Shown one piece after another: positions 10,212 through 22,496 of a stretch of 64,000 nucleotides of DNA (position 1 is its first letter; every line of letters begins with the position of its first letter). Source of the stretch: Endocalyx cinctus (lineage: Eukaryota > Ascomycota > Sordariomycetes > Amphisphaeriales > Apiosporaceae). Position numbers and translations under genes: made by a program. The stretch spans positions 797,394-861,393 of the forward strand of contig BCKC01000007.1 of assembly GCA_001600455.1 (NCBI GenBank). Direction: 5' to 3'. The notes beneath the pieces were generated by a model. The model ran no database searches. It saw nothing but the letters and a program-made list of their open reading frames with translations, and had not been told where the DNA came from.

Positions 10212-11217
10212 GATGGCTTGGCCTATGGAAACTGAGAAAATAACATGCCGGGAGAGGTCAAGAGTGGAAATAGCAAATGCTTAAGTTTATATATAGGAAT
10301 GAGATGCTATTATGACATTTGAAAATATGTGGAGAAAAATAGTGAAAATAGGGCGTGTCGTGGATGGTTACGTATGCTTTCAGGGATAAGTACACGCAAA
10401 GAGAGACAGGTGCATATTTTCACTACATTATACTACGGGCATTGCACACCTTCTATGTATTGTTTTATTACTATGTAAAGATACGAACCTTGAGAATATG
10501 TACTCATTTATTTCTTTTCTTATCGCTTTGCAGTTAGTTACACAAGTCAGGTAGAATACAGATGTTTTGCGGTATTTCACCTATCACAATAAGATGTTTA
10601 GGTATAAACTTAATAGTGGACTTAGCAGTATTGTCTAAGAACTACAGTACATAGTACATACCTAGGTATGTACTATAAGTACAGTATTTATACTAATAGG
10701 TAGTAATTACAGCTAGTACATTATAGCTGAGTTCTCGTTTCTAGTGCACTCCCTGACTCCTTGGATTTCCCCCTACTTACTTGAATAGGTAACTTACTTA
10801 AGTAGGTAATGCACTATACGCGTACCCTAGGCAGGTACCTATACAGAGTAACATATACCTATCATATGTCCATAACCCCCCTCTATTGTGTACCGTTACA
10901 CTGACCGGAGCGGTCGCATTAGCGCGTTGTACAGTCTATCCAGGGTTACAGCCCGTTCACCTGCAACATGTTACACCCCCTGTTTAACGTATCACATATC
11001 CATCCTATTGGAAAAGCCAAGTTTTTTTTATTATATATTTTTTTTATTCTCTTTGCTTCATTGTTTGACCTATCTTTTTTTCTCCCTTCTTCTATTTTTT
11101 TCTTCTATATAGAGCCACTTTATAGTTTTGTTGTCATATTTATGGCCTTCGTCTGATATCATAATCTACAAACAAACAAAAAGTCAATCTGAATCTATAA
11201 ATAAATATTACCCAAAA
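10212..11217. other. Divergent intergenic region between amidohydrolase and AhpC/TSA-like gene
   Basis: No gene is seen. The middle (10600-10870) is rich in TACCTAGGTA-type words and contains a long perfect palindrome. The right end (11020-11110) is strongly T/C-rich, as expected for a promoter, and is followed by an A-rich leader up to the ATG at 11218. Confidence 0.55.
10651..10676. repeat. Perfect 26-bp palindrome centred on CCTAGG
   Basis: The left half ATAGTACATACCT is followed directly by its exact reverse complement with no spacer. The centre is the 10-mer TACCTAGGTA that recurs elsewhere in the window. The chance of 13 perfectly complementary pairs at a given position is about 1 in 67 million. 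Confidence 0.97.
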
Positions 11218-12717
11218 ATGACCTCCCCTGTAGATCCTCCTTCAGGTGCAACCGATGAAGGACAGCCAAAGATTACTACCGCTAGCGAGAGCCAGGATAC
11301 AGGCATGGATAAAGGTGCGGTAGCGGAGTTATCTCCAGCACCGATGACGACGCCCGCTACCACGGCAGAAACAACGCCGAAACCACCGGCGGAGCCAGAA
11401 ACTCGTGAACCGACGTCAGCGTCGTCACCCCCTTTAGACGAAGAGAAGAAGGATGTCCCTTTGCTACCTGTCCCCGAGGCCTCGGCGGTGGAAGCAACAA
11501 CAACAACGACAAAAGCAACGGAAACAACGACGACGTCACCTGCCGCTGCCCCACCTCCTCCCGCAACGACGGAGAAACCTGCTGCCTCGAAGCCGGCTGA
11601 AGATGACTCCGCCGTCAATCCGCCCGACTTCCAGGGCGAGGTGCAAACGAACAACGACCTCCCCACGATGCAGACCCTGCGAAGTATCGAGCAATACACC
11701 GTCTTAGACCGAGACGGGAAATCCCACCCGTTCAAGAGCCTATACTCCGGACGCAACGTCGCCCGACGAGTCCTCATAATTTTCGTCAGACATTTTTTCT
11801 GCGGCGTAAGTTCTTTTTTCCCCCTTTTTCTCAAGCGTTGCCCCCTTTCTCCTCTTTAGGTGGTAGTGTATAAGTTTGAACTCTTTTTTGACTCGATCAA
11901 AATTATACAGAACTGTCAAGAATACCTACGCACCCTCTCCGCCGCCGTAACGCCCGAAGCGCTCCTCCAGCTCCCCGTGACGACCTTCATCGCCGTCATC
12001 GGGTGCGGCGCCCACGAGTTGATAGACGCCTACGTCGAGGAGACGGGCTGCCCTTTTCCCGTGTACGCGGACCCGACCCGCCGCCTGTACGCCGAGCTCG
12101 GCATGGTCCGCACCTTATCCCTGGGCCCCCGCCCGGCCTACCTCGGCGCCAAATCGGTCGCCCACACGGTCGTCTCGGGCATCGTGCAGGGCTTGAGGCA
12201 GGTGAAGGCCGGCCTCGCCACCAAATCGGGCGATCAGAAGCAGGTCGGCGGCGAGTTCTTGTTCGAGCCGGCCACGAGGGCTCTCGACGCGCCGATACGG
12301 ACGCCTAAGAACGAGGATGAGAAGAAACAGTTGAAGAAAAAGATAACGAAAGAAGGTGGAGGTGACGAGGTAAACGCTAACGATGTTAATAATGATGACG
12401 ACGAAGACGACGAGGATGAGATAGAGGAGAAGAGGGTGACCTGGTGTCACCGTATGAGGACTACTAGAGATCATGCCGAGATGCCGGAAATCCTGGAAGT
12501 CTTGGGATTACAACAAGAACAGCAAGAACAGCAACAGCAGCAGCAAGAAGGGAATGGACCCGCTAAGGTCTCCAAGAGGTGGTCCAAGGCCCTGAGCGTG
12601 AGGAAGGGGACGGGTCTCAGCATGGCGAGTCAGATGAGCCGAGCGAGCGTTGATACTACCGGTGCTAATAGTAATCATAATGATGTAAAGAATGGTGAGA
12701 TGAAGACGAACGCTTAG
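11218..12717 (+). CDS. AhpC/TSA-family (peroxiredoxin-like 2) protein with long disordered ends
   Basis: Thioredoxin-fold protein of the AhpC-TSA_2 type found in many filamentous fungi. Exons 11218-11805 and 11911-12717 give 464 residues, with donor GTAAGT and acceptor CAG. Residues 1-150 are low complexity (Thr, Ala, Pro and Glu). The fold begins near LRSIEQYTVLDRDGK, the redox-type motif is FCGNC (Cys195 and Cys198, split by the intron), followed by FIAVIGCGAHELIDAY and FPVYADPTRRLYAELGM. The tail has an acidic stretch (DDDEDDEDEIEE) and a Gln-rich stretch around residue 415. ATG 11218 is preferred over in-frame upstream alternatives because it follows an A-rich leader (CCAAAAATG). Its substrate is unknown; a role in redox homeostasis is a family inference. 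Confidence 0.88.
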
Positions 12718-13943
12718 AATGGTAATGAAGAGAGAGAGGCGGATGGGGGGAGAGGGGAGGGTTTTGATTTATTAGATATCCTTACAAGCGTCTAAGAAAT
12801 ATGAAGAAATGCATAAACTTACGATTTACCTATCAATCCGGACGAGAAAAAAAAAGGGGGTTATGACTAAACCATGACTGTTCTTCCTCTATCTAAGAGA
12901 AGGAAATGTACCACCCACTACTTTCTCACGATAATTTACTCCATTGCTTATACATATATACAATTTTATTCATGCGTATATAGGGGCTTCATATGTTCAT
13001 TTCATATATATATATATATATGATAATGGTACCTCTACGTTCAGTTTATTACATACTTATCTTCAAAGTTGCCAGAGTAAATATTTCTAACAAAAAAAAA
13101 CCCAAAATGTTTCAACACCTTCACATTCAAGTCACATCTAGAATTAAAGAAGACATTACTATTACCGATATTGAGACAAACGAGTGTGATTTTTATGCAA
13201 ACAATGTAGCTACGTAGTAAACGAGTGACTAATGAATCTTTCTTTTTTCCCTCTCTTTTTCTGGCAATACATAATTCCAGTACTCGGTGTATGTTCCTGT
13301 CAGCGGCGAGTGACACTGCTTTTAAACATGGAGCTCGAGAGAGTTGGCTGCCACACGACTAAACTTTACAGAGGCAACAAAAAGTTCCTCGTACAAATTT
13401 CAGAGATCGCGGTTCAGAGATGACGCCCCTACATATAAAAAAAAGTATAGGGCCGTTCCGCGTTATCGGGGAAATTGTAGACACCTGGCTGGTTATCTTC
13501 GATGCTTCTGATATGTCGTCATATCGGCTGACTGTAGCAAAAAATAATAATGTTCTTCATCGCTTCATCCTTCTTATCTGAATACCCTAATAGAGCCCAT
13601 AAGTGGTTGAAGGTGATACCTTTCCCCCTTTTCGTTCAACGTCGCAGAATACTCACCTTGCCCAAGCATCAGCTGAGCTGGATAATCGGCTCTGTGACTT
13701 CTCTTGCCAATTCTGACCGCGCGGAGGATCGCTTCAGACTTGAATAGGCTGGAGTAAGATATGAAGAACGATTTGACTCGAGGAGCATATCGTTGTCTCG
13801 GCGCAGAGCTCCGGTTCGTAAAGATCATTTGTCAGATCTTCCGTACTGAATAGAAACCAAACGATCAACTATAGTTTAGCTGATCCGGTTCTCACGTGAG
13901 AGAAAAAGCGTGGCATGTTGCACTCTTCGAACAAGTAAAAACA
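12718..13943. other. Intergenic region between convergent AhpC/TSA-like gene and UPF1
   Basis: About 1.2 kb with a TA repeat near 13005-13022 and A-rich runs. Short frames exist on both strands, but none looks like a conserved protein. Confidence 0.5.
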
Positions 13944-16900
13944 TCAGTCAAAGCCGCTACCTAACTGACTCGCAAAAGCCGTGCTGACCGACTTCTCATC
14001 GTCATCGTATCGACGGCGGAAACCATTTGCATAACCTGGATAACCAGAACTTTCATTCATGTGCTTATTCAGTCGATCGCTGTGAGTGTAGGAGATTGGA
14101 CGAGTCCGGAGAGCATCGAGACCGGCTCCAAGGCTAGCACCGCCTTGCCCGACACCCTTAGCCCCTATGACGCTACTAGTTCCATCAGTATACTCGGAGG
14201 TGGCGACACTTTCGCCAGCAATGCTTTCGGCGCCACGACCGCGGCTCTTCCCACTCATTCTCCCGCCGGATGCCGGGTTAAATCCTGGAAGACCGGGCCA
14301 GTGATCGGGATTGAAGTTGGAAAACATGTGCGGGAAAGCAGTGGTCCCAAGACCAGCGCCCCCAATGGCAGAGCTATGGATACTTGAAGCATCGTCTGGT
14401 ATGTAGGAAATCATGGAACCCGATTCCAGATCTTGGCCAGCAGCATGTCCCTTATATCCACCGGATCGACCGTTGGGGTATCCGTTACCCGATGATACGT
14501 ACGGTGTCTGCTGTTGTCGTCGACGGAACGTGTTTTTAGGTCGTCCAAACTGTAGAAGAGACGTCTGTAGGTTGGTTAAAGGTCCCTCGACAAGGCACTT
14601 CCGCTCCTTGAAATGGACTAGAAGATTATGCCATAGCTCGTGCTTGGACAGCACCTTTGGATTACCGATGATAACAAGTCCAAATTTAGCACGAGTCAAA
14701 GCAACGTTGAGTCGTCGAGGGTCTGAAAGGAAACCGATTCCCTGGTTGTCGTTGGATCGCACACAAGACAAGACGATGAAGTCCTTTTCTCTGCCCTGGA
14801 ATGCATCGACAGAGGCGACTTCGACTTCTTTGTAGGATTCCTTCTTGAAAGTACCGGTATTCTGCATTGTTGTGACGATATAACTGCGTTGACCTTCGTA
14901 TGGGGTGATAACACCAATGTCGCTAGGTCGTACTCCAGCCTTGAAGAAACGGGTTACAATCTTTTCCACGTTCGAAGCCTCTGTTCGATTGAGATAAGAC
15001 GTTCCGGATGCGGAGATTTCCTCGTTTCCTAAGTTGGACCAGAACATCATCGGCATCTCGGCCACTGGCCAAGGAAAGTCGACGTCTTTGCGAATTCTGT
15101 TAGGTGCCGAAACACCATTCTGCAAAGAACCATCGTAAAACATGTTGGACGGGAACTCGGAGAGGCAGGGATGCATTCGGTACTGGATATTGAGCCGAAT
15201 AGGGGCGAATCCGAGATTCACCAAACGCTCAAATAGGGATTGGTTCAACCCAGCCTTGGCGGCTTTCTTGTTCATGATAACAGGCCCTAGCTGTTTGTGG
15301 TCACCAACGAGTACAACCTGTTTACAGCCGAGGACAAGAGGGATCATGCACTCAGGCTCGGCAGACTGGGTTGATTCATCGATAAGAACATTGCGGAATT
15401 TCATCTTGGCCAGACGCGGGTCTCCGGCACCAACGCAAGTGCAGCACACGACATCGGCATTGCTCAAGATCTCCTTTTCGGCAGCACGGGTCAGCTGCTT
15501 GAATTTCTTTTCGTCGTTGCTGGCAAGTTCGCCGGCTTCGTTCTTGAGCTGGGTGAGTTTCATCAACTCGGGGTTCGTGTCGAGCATGCGAACCTGCTCG
15601 TGTAAGGCGAGGAAGCTGACGGACGACTCAACATCTTCTCGAGATTTAGCCGTGAGGCGGACTACTTTGAGGCCGGTAAGGTTGATCCGCTCGCAAAGCT
15701 GGTCTACGGCGACGTTGGACGGGGCACAGACGAGAACCTGGCTGTTATTCATCTTGGCTAGATGGTAAATGATGGTCGCCGACGTTACGGTCTTGCCAGT
15801 ACCTGGCGGACCCTGGATGAGACTAAAAGGAGTGATCAGGACACTCTTGATAGCACTGATCTGGCTGCTGTTTAACTCGGGAAGACCGGGAACGCTGAAC
15901 TTCTTAGGCAGGTTGGTCTTCATGGGAGCAACAGCAACGTCTTGACCAAGTAGCTTGTGGAAAATATAGCCGGAAACGCTCATTTCGTCCACGGCGAAAG
16001 TCTTCATCGCAGCTTGCATACGGTCGTAAGACGTGGCCTTCCAGACGTAATCGGCCGAAAAGTTATGGGTGCATTCGGTCGGGACAGATTTGTCGTTACC
16101 AGTTTTGCGAAGTTCCAGAGTGACCTCGTCTGACTGATTGTTGGGGATTTTTACGACGTAGCCAACACCTTCCCAAGAGGGTCGAAGCTCTCCCTTATAC
16201 TTGAGTCGCATCTCGTCACCTACGGCAAGCTTGACATCGCCAGACTCGAGTTTTGGAAAGGTAAAGCTAGCAAGATGCTTCAAGTTCAGACCCATGTCCC
16301 ATCGAACAACTAGGCCATCTTCCGATTGGGCTTCCTTCAGCTTTTTGTCGTAATCCGACTCCATCTTAACGAGGGGACCAAAGATGTTTTGATATTGGAA
16401 AGGGTCGTCGTATTTCAAGAGCACGGGAAGCGGATCGTCGTCAATGCTTGCCACCTTTTCCAAATCAGCCACGGTCGCAGCGGCGTTTTCCTTCCAGAGT
16501 TCTTCCAATCTAGCGATCATGGGAGGAGTGAGGTGTCGCGCGCGTAATAGTTCGTTATCGCTGGGAGTGGCCACGAGCCAGGGTAAGAAGCCGCGGTCTT
16601 CAATCAAGGGCTGCCATCGAGAAATATCCCAACTCATATCTTTCGAAGACGGGGCGGCGGCACACGGCTGGCGGCACAGAAGGACAACGACGGTATCAGA
16701 CTTGGCGGGAATGAATCCAAGGAGGAATACATTCTTCGTACCGCAATTGTAACATTCGAGCGTGGTGTCGCCGAGGGCAGATTGGGGGTGGAGCTGAACT
16801 TCTTTGTGGCGTGCTCGGACAAGATGATTTACGATATGGGATGAACTCGCGTTACCTTTAGCGCTGCAAAACCATTTGTTGCAAGCAAGACATTTGACAA

Positions 16901-17337
16901 CGGAGGCGGGGGAATGAATACCGCAATATCTATTACGTCGATTTATTAATAACAACTCTCCAACTCCCGGGCGCATTCGATCGATAAATAGTAAATCAAT
17001 CAAATCAAATCAAATTAGATAGGGCAGACCGAACTTACGCGCACGCATGTTGGGGCAGTTTCTTCTCTTCTTCGGGGGTTTTCAGGCTGAGACCTTTCAT
17101 CGCACCAACAGGGACACTAGCTATGCTCTCGGCATCATCATCATCGAAAGCCTCGGTCTCGTTATCGTCGTCATCGTTCCGACGTCTCGCACTTGGTAAT
17201 CCACCACGTCCTCCATACTTGCCGTAGAGCAAGCTCTCGTCGGGGTCTAAGGTGGAGAGATCGTCATCGCCTGCGTTGATAGCGGCAGCAGAGTCGGATA
17301 CGAGATGGTTACCGAGATGGGTGAAAGCACCTTCCAT
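13944..17337 (-). CDS. UPF1: UPF1/NAM7 RNA helicase (regulator of nonsense transcripts 1)
   Basis: ATP-dependent 5'-3' RNA helicase central to nonsense-mediated mRNA decay, acting in the cytoplasm on terminating ribosomes with UPF2 and UPF3. Two exons, 17337-17039 and 16929-13944, separated by a 109-base intron, give 1094 residues. The zinc-binding CH domain starts at the exon junction ([16 protein letters not shown], then [15 protein letters not shown] and RQPCA). The SF1 helicase core has Walker A GPPGTGKT (about 473-480), the DEST box (about 614), [27 protein letters not shown] and VALTRAK. The N-terminus is acidic, and the C-terminal ~150 residues are Gly/Ser-rich. ATG 17337 is used because the longer frame starts with TTG. 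Confidence 0.97.
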
Positions 17338-18449
17338 AATGGAGCCGCGGGCGGGCAAAAAGTAAACGAGGGCGTAAATCTCCCGGTATCGGGGTTTCTA
17401 TATTAAAAATCTGGTCAGTGAACCAGAGAAGATTGGTTTTTATTACTGGTTTAGTTTGATTCTTTTTTTTCTTTTTTTTTTGCTTCTTCTTAAATATCCA
17501 CCTCTTTCACTGTTCTTCGTCCTAGCTGGAGAAACATATTTTATATCAAAGTTGGTAAATTCGTACCTAGCGCGAGCTTTTGATTGTGCCTCGTTTAACA
17601 AAGAAAATAAAAAACCAGAATTAAAAAAAAAAAAAAAAAAGGAAAAGAAAAAAAAGGTTGATAGAGGTAGGAAGCCGAGTTTCGGCGTTCGGAATGAGAA
17701 AGAAGGAATTTAACAGTTGTTAAATGTATGAATTGATCGATCACATAATTCAGAATCAGAAGATTCAAGGCGAGGGGTGATTATTTTTATAATTTGGTGG
17801 AATGAGACAACGTAATTTTTTTTTCTGGGTAAAATGCGATAGCTCAAAAGATGTTCTAATCTTTTTTAGTGTATCATTCACTGCCAAGCCCAATTCAATT
17901 TCCCCACTTTCCCAAAAATTAAAAATTGAATAAAAATAAAAAACCCCTCTACATCGATACGTATTTATTCCCAGCAATCATACATACGGTACATATATAT
18001 ACACATCCATAGCCCTATGTTATGCCTACTACTAACCTTGGTCATTCACCTACATAGTATACGACGGAGTACTAGCTTAAATATGTGCTAGTTGATACCC
18101 TTTAGGCCACATCGAAATCTAAGATTAAATACATGGGTATATCTAAGCACTTGATATAAGTTTGCGTAGACGGCGGCGATGACTACAGTGTCTATATAGT
18201 AACAGTCACGAAATAACGTAAAGTATGATGATTTAGCATGATACCAGACAGTGAGTCTAAAGTTCATATCTTCTTGAGACGGCCGTGTGAGTTATCCTCG
18301 ATAATGATTCTTTATTAGAACTAACTTTGAAAACGCGTATATGTCATATTGTGTATATTAGTTGTTTTTCCTATCGTTTTAATGCGAGGGGAAGTGAGAC
18401 ATGATATCAGCTTAACTCACCCGTCCCTGAACCAAATTGAGTCTCCAAC
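17338..18449. other. UPF1 promoter side and intergenic region
   Basis: Upstream of UPF1 on the minus strand. It holds T/C-rich runs (17459-17510), an A18 run near 17623 and AT-rich sequence. No gene is recognised. Confidence 0.5.
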
Positions 18450-19060
18450 CAACATACCGGTGTACAAAGGCTTCTGCTTCCACGGCCAATTCCATGCAAC
18501 TCTCCAAATAATTGTTTTTAGGTTTGGCCACTCTCAAGACGGCTCCGTCTCGAAGAAAGAGCTAGCATCTACGATAAAGGATGGCGCGAGATGCTCAATC
18601 TTGAGGCTGACGAGTGCCACCATCCGGCTAGCGGCCAGCGCTAATTCGCGAATACAATTATATCGACACACGTCAATCCCAAATTAAAACCGTTAGATAC
18701 TAGTTGGGTTCCGTTTATTGAAGTCTTCAAATACCGCAAGTCTCTTGAGATTCTTGTTGAATGGTTGGATGGACTTGAAAAGATATTAGTAGTAAGAGTA
18801 ACTAAAAACTTGAACTGATATGCGGCAATTCTCACGTCTATCTGCAAGCCTCTGTAAAAGGTCTCATTCCCTCCGGGGCTCGTCGTGGACTTCCTGGAGC
18901 CTAGGTAACCAGGAAAACATACGTGCAAACGAGTTTGGCTTCCATCGCCGGCAGCTCTGTTACCAAAGTGAACTGGTTACCGCCGAGACCGACGGAAGCC
19001 GGACCCACCATCGAAGCTCCAATGCATCCCTGATAGACGAACTTTTTCCATTGCGTGGAA
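18450..19060 (-). pseudogene. Decayed F-box/DUF6546-like gene fragment
   Basis: Read on the minus strand, one frame (codon phase of 19031, 18908, 18773 and 18641) stays recognisably protein-like over about 180 codons but is broken by at least six stops. Successive readable segments include CRRWKPNSFARMFSWLPRLQ, QPFNKNLKRLAVFEDFN, ASRMVALVSLKIEHLAPSF, IVDASSFFETEPS and EWPNLKTI. From memory this order matches a large family of fungal F-box/DUF6546-type hypothetical proteins, where the matching pieces read like a WREW block, a KRL-FEDFN block and a FIVDA-FF block. The stop after RRE replaces an expected Trp (TGG to TGA) and another replaces a Gln-type codon, so the decay looks dominated by transitions. 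Coding similarity may continue in another frame below 18480. Family identity is moderately sure; the pseudogene state is clear. Confidence 0.65.
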
Positions 19061-19642
19061 AATTTTACGGGCAGCAAATGCAGGCGGACGAGAGTTTTAT
19101 CAGGTTATAGTCGGTTGTGTGTAGCCTGGATTTTTTAATTCATCGGTCGTGGGAACATATCTCCGGTCCTTGGCTTGCTGGCCCGCGGAAAGTCGAGCCT
19201 GAGGAAACAGTTTACAGTCTTGATTAAGACTGGCGTATAGAAACTAGATTAACTAGACGCTGGGATTTGAGAGCCGAAGAACATCTATTTCGCACAAGGC
19301 ACTGACCTGAGCGTCATTATCGTCAACCTTTATTGGCCGCTCTACACCCTCGCCGTCCCCGTAGGGTCTCTCGATGTGGGGCGTCCAGCTGAAGATTCGT
19401 AAGGCTTGGTTGGAGTTGCCAGCAGTGGATACTAAAATGGATCTTATCTTATCTTAGCGTTATGCATTATTTGACCCCTGCCAAAAAAAAGAATATTTTT
19501 AAGACTAAGGCCCCTCCAGAAGAATAAGTGCATTTTAATTTTCAGTTAGGTTTTTTGACGTGATAATTATATTTTTGCATTCTATCTGTTTTCCTAACAA
19601 AACTACCCAAATAGCCTCTAATAAAATAAAACAGTCATAAAA
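19061..19642. other. Intergenic region upstream of IMP4
   Basis: It contains GC-balanced sequence (19140-19440) that may be a further worn part of the decayed gene next to it, then a T/A-rich promoter-like stretch ahead of the ATG at 19643. No separate gene is recognised. Confidence 0.45.
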
Positions 19643-20597
19643 ATGATAAGAAAACAGGCAAGATTGCGTAGAGATTACCTCTACAAGAAGGCGATCATCC
19701 TGCGAGAGGCCGAGACAAACGAGAAAAGAGCAAAACTTCGAGCTTCCCTAGCGACCGGGCGTCCGCTCGACCCGTCTATCGCAAACGATAAATCGCTTAG
19801 ACAAGATTTCCAATACGACGAATCGAGGCCGGAACGAACCGTGAATGAAGAATTGGACCTCGACGACGAATATTCTCAGCTCTCCGGCATCGTCGATCCT
19901 AGAGTACTTGTCACCACGTCCCGAGATCCTTCTACGCGGTTGACGGCTTTCAGCAAGGAGATACGCCTACTTTTACCCACGTCCATCAGATTGAACCGTG
20001 GTAATACCGTCCTGCCAGATCTGGTCAAGTCGACGCAAGCCAATGGTCTCAGCGACATAATCTTAATATCGGAGCATCGAGGTGTCCCGACGGCATTAAC
20101 ATTGAGCCACCATCCACACGGGCCGACGGCTTCATTTTCATTACACAACGTTGTCCTGCGTCACGACATCCCAAATAGTATTCGAGGAACTGTCAGCGAG
20201 TCGTATCCTCATCTGATTTTTGATGGTGAGTTAGTTATCGCGAGTAATTTGACGAAGGGTTAGGCTAACTTGGAGAATCGCAGGCTTTACTACTCCGCTC
20301 GGTCAGAGAGTGGTTAAGATTCTCAAACATATATTTCCGCCGCGGGAGCCGGTGACAAGTAAAGCGAAGCTCGGGTCGAGAGTGGTAACTTTCAAGAATA
20401 TCGATGATCTGATAGAAGTACGGCATCACGTATTTGTCCAGACGGGATATGATAGCGTGGAGCTTAGCGAAGTGGGACCGCGGTTTTCGATGAAGCTATT
20501 CGAGATTCGCGGGGGAATGTTAGACAATAAAGATGGTGACGTGGAATGGCACTTGAGTCCATATCTAAGGACGAGTCGGAAAAAGAACTATCTATGA
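19643..20597 (+). CDS. IMP4: IMP4, Brix-domain U3 snoRNP protein
   Basis: Component of the U3 small nucleolar ribonucleoprotein (Mpp10-Imp3-Imp4) needed for early cleavages of pre-18S rRNA in the nucleolus. Exons 19643-20225 and 20284-20597 join inside a Gly codon to give 298 residues, close to the ~290 of yeast Imp4. The start [17 protein letters not shown] is the conserved basic N-terminal helix. The Brix domain begins at [14 protein letters not shown] and includes [35 protein letters not shown] and [15 protein letters not shown], ending near [16 protein letters not shown]. The 58-base intron has a GTGAGT donor and a CAG acceptor. Confidence 0.95.
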
Positions 20598-20650
20598 GAG
20601 CCTCCGACGGGTCGATCGAATCACAACTTAAGTAACGAGTTCTTGCGCTG

Positions 20651-20887
20651 TACGTTGGATATCTACGACGACAACGACTCTTCACCTGGTTTTTACAAGA
20701 AAACGTGGCATACGGGAGAACGGTGGATCTCAGCCCTTACAAAAGCGAACCTCCATATCATGGTATAGCTGTCCTGGCTGAAAACGCGCAGTATCTGTTC
20801 GCTATGACGACCGGCTAGGACACATATGACTTCGGCAACGAGCAACTCGATGGGAGAAGACTGATTCATGCTGAATTAAATCTGTAA
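20651..20887 (+). pseudogene. Unassigned coding-like remnant with one internal stop
   Basis: One plus-strand frame reads about 78 codons with a single internal TAG at 20816-20818. Segments such as FTWFLQENVAYGRTVDLS, GIAVLAENAQYLFAMTTG and, after the stop, DTYDFGNEQLDGRRLIH look like real protein. I do not recognise the family. The internal stop sits where a Trp codon (TGG) would fit. It lies just after IMP4 but in a different frame and is not an extension of it. Confidence 0.35.
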
Positions 20888-22496
20888 CAGACGAAGGAGA
20901 AAAGAAGGAGGCTGGCTCGTGGGCTTTACTGTGCATGTCACTTCAGGTCAACTGCATGCTGTGGTTTTATATACTTGCATTTCAGGCGCATCGTTGACCT
21001 TTCATACGATTAGCATTTAGACTGACTGCTAGACATGGTGATACATGTTTTGAACTATCGTAAAGGGACTGTCGTTTCTTGAAGATTCTCTCGCCATTTT
21101 TTAAGAAAAAGACGTTGAGACAGATCAGTATTAAAAGATATATGTATCATAATGAGACGGTAGAAATAAGTAAATGGAGGATTAATTTGAAACGATCTTG
21201 CGGCCGTATGACGTTAGACAAGCTTTATCATGAAGGACGCAGGGAGGGTGCAAGGAATTTAAATAGGATGGCTAATATAACCAACATGTGAATGAACATT
21301 CGGCATTATGCGTGCGGTGTGGCTCAGATTTCACACGGATATCCGTGGCTCCGTGATCTAAGTGGCTCGGAAAAGTGGTCAAGTTATAATAAACTGAAAA
21401 TAATCTTGCAGCCTGGAAAAAGCTTGGTACGAAAAATGATGTGTTCTGGCCTGTTTAATTGATGCGATAGTTAGCGGAATGGAGTAGGACGTATGGATTT
21501 CATCGAGAGCCGGCATTCGCTCTTTGTCTAAGCCATCGAGGCTGAGAGCTAATAATATACATAATAGGGAATGATAGCGATCTTCCCTTATTGTCTTGGC
21601 AATTTTATTTTATTTTATCTCCTGTTAATCACTGAGAGCAGTTCAAACCTCAGTCACCAATAGAAAATATATACTTGGAGACGTAGGTACTACTCTTTAT
21701 GTAAGTAGACATTTATTTATCGAACTAAGAGAGGGTTTGAAAATAAACGGGATTAAATGATAATTGGTCAATGATACGTATTTATCGTAGTAATTCAAGA
21801 TTTAGATTGTTTGCGACATTGTCCAAATCAACTTTACTGTATAATATCAATAAATCAAAAGAAGTATCTTTGAAGATTCGACGTCATTGGCATTGGCATT
21901 GGGATCGTTGTGGATTGCTTGTATACATATATTGGATGTACACTAGACTACTCGTATAGACAAGACTGTAAACTACCTAGGTAGGTACCTACAGTACTTA
22001 CTATGTAAGTACCTAAGTAGGCAGCTAGGTACAGGATGGGTACCTCCGTACGCATATTGATTTAGATGGGTAACTGAGTGGCCGACTGATCTTATACAGG
22101 CTTATTACAGGCCAGGCAACCCCGGGAACTACTGCAAACTTACGCTATAAACTAGGCTGTGCAGGACTACAGGACCACAGGACCACAGTAAACTTAGCTG
22201 AGAAATTCATCATCTTATCATTCAGTCAATTAAACATGTCAATTATCCTGGTTGCCCCACAAATCGTTTTATTTCTATTTCTATTTTCTACCTTTTTAAC
22301 CTTTCTTTTTTTACACTACCTTTTTTTCCTTCTCTTGCTGATCTTGTAATTTCCCGTCAAACAACAACATCAATCAATCTTCAATATATCTTCTTCGTCT
22401 TCTTCTTTTTCTTCGTTTTTTTTTTAATTATTTGTAAAATATATCAAAAAGAAGACACTCTGATTGAATTAAAGGAGATATTAGATACAATTCATC
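20888..22496. other. Intergenic region upstream of SSO1
   Basis: It contains a copy of TACCTAGGTA at 21974-21983 within a cluster of related words (21970-22040), then a pyrimidine-rich promoter and leader (22260-22430) before the syntaxin gene. No gene is recognised. Confidence 0.55.

Noticed and set aside
11208..11834. Minus-strand frame of 208 codons opposite the AhpC/TSA-like gene
   Set aside because: Val/Ala/Ser low complexity produced by the Thr/Ala/Pro-rich exon on the other strand.
15142..15768. Plus-strand frame of 208 codons opposite UPF1
   Set aside because: Antisense shadow within the helicase core.
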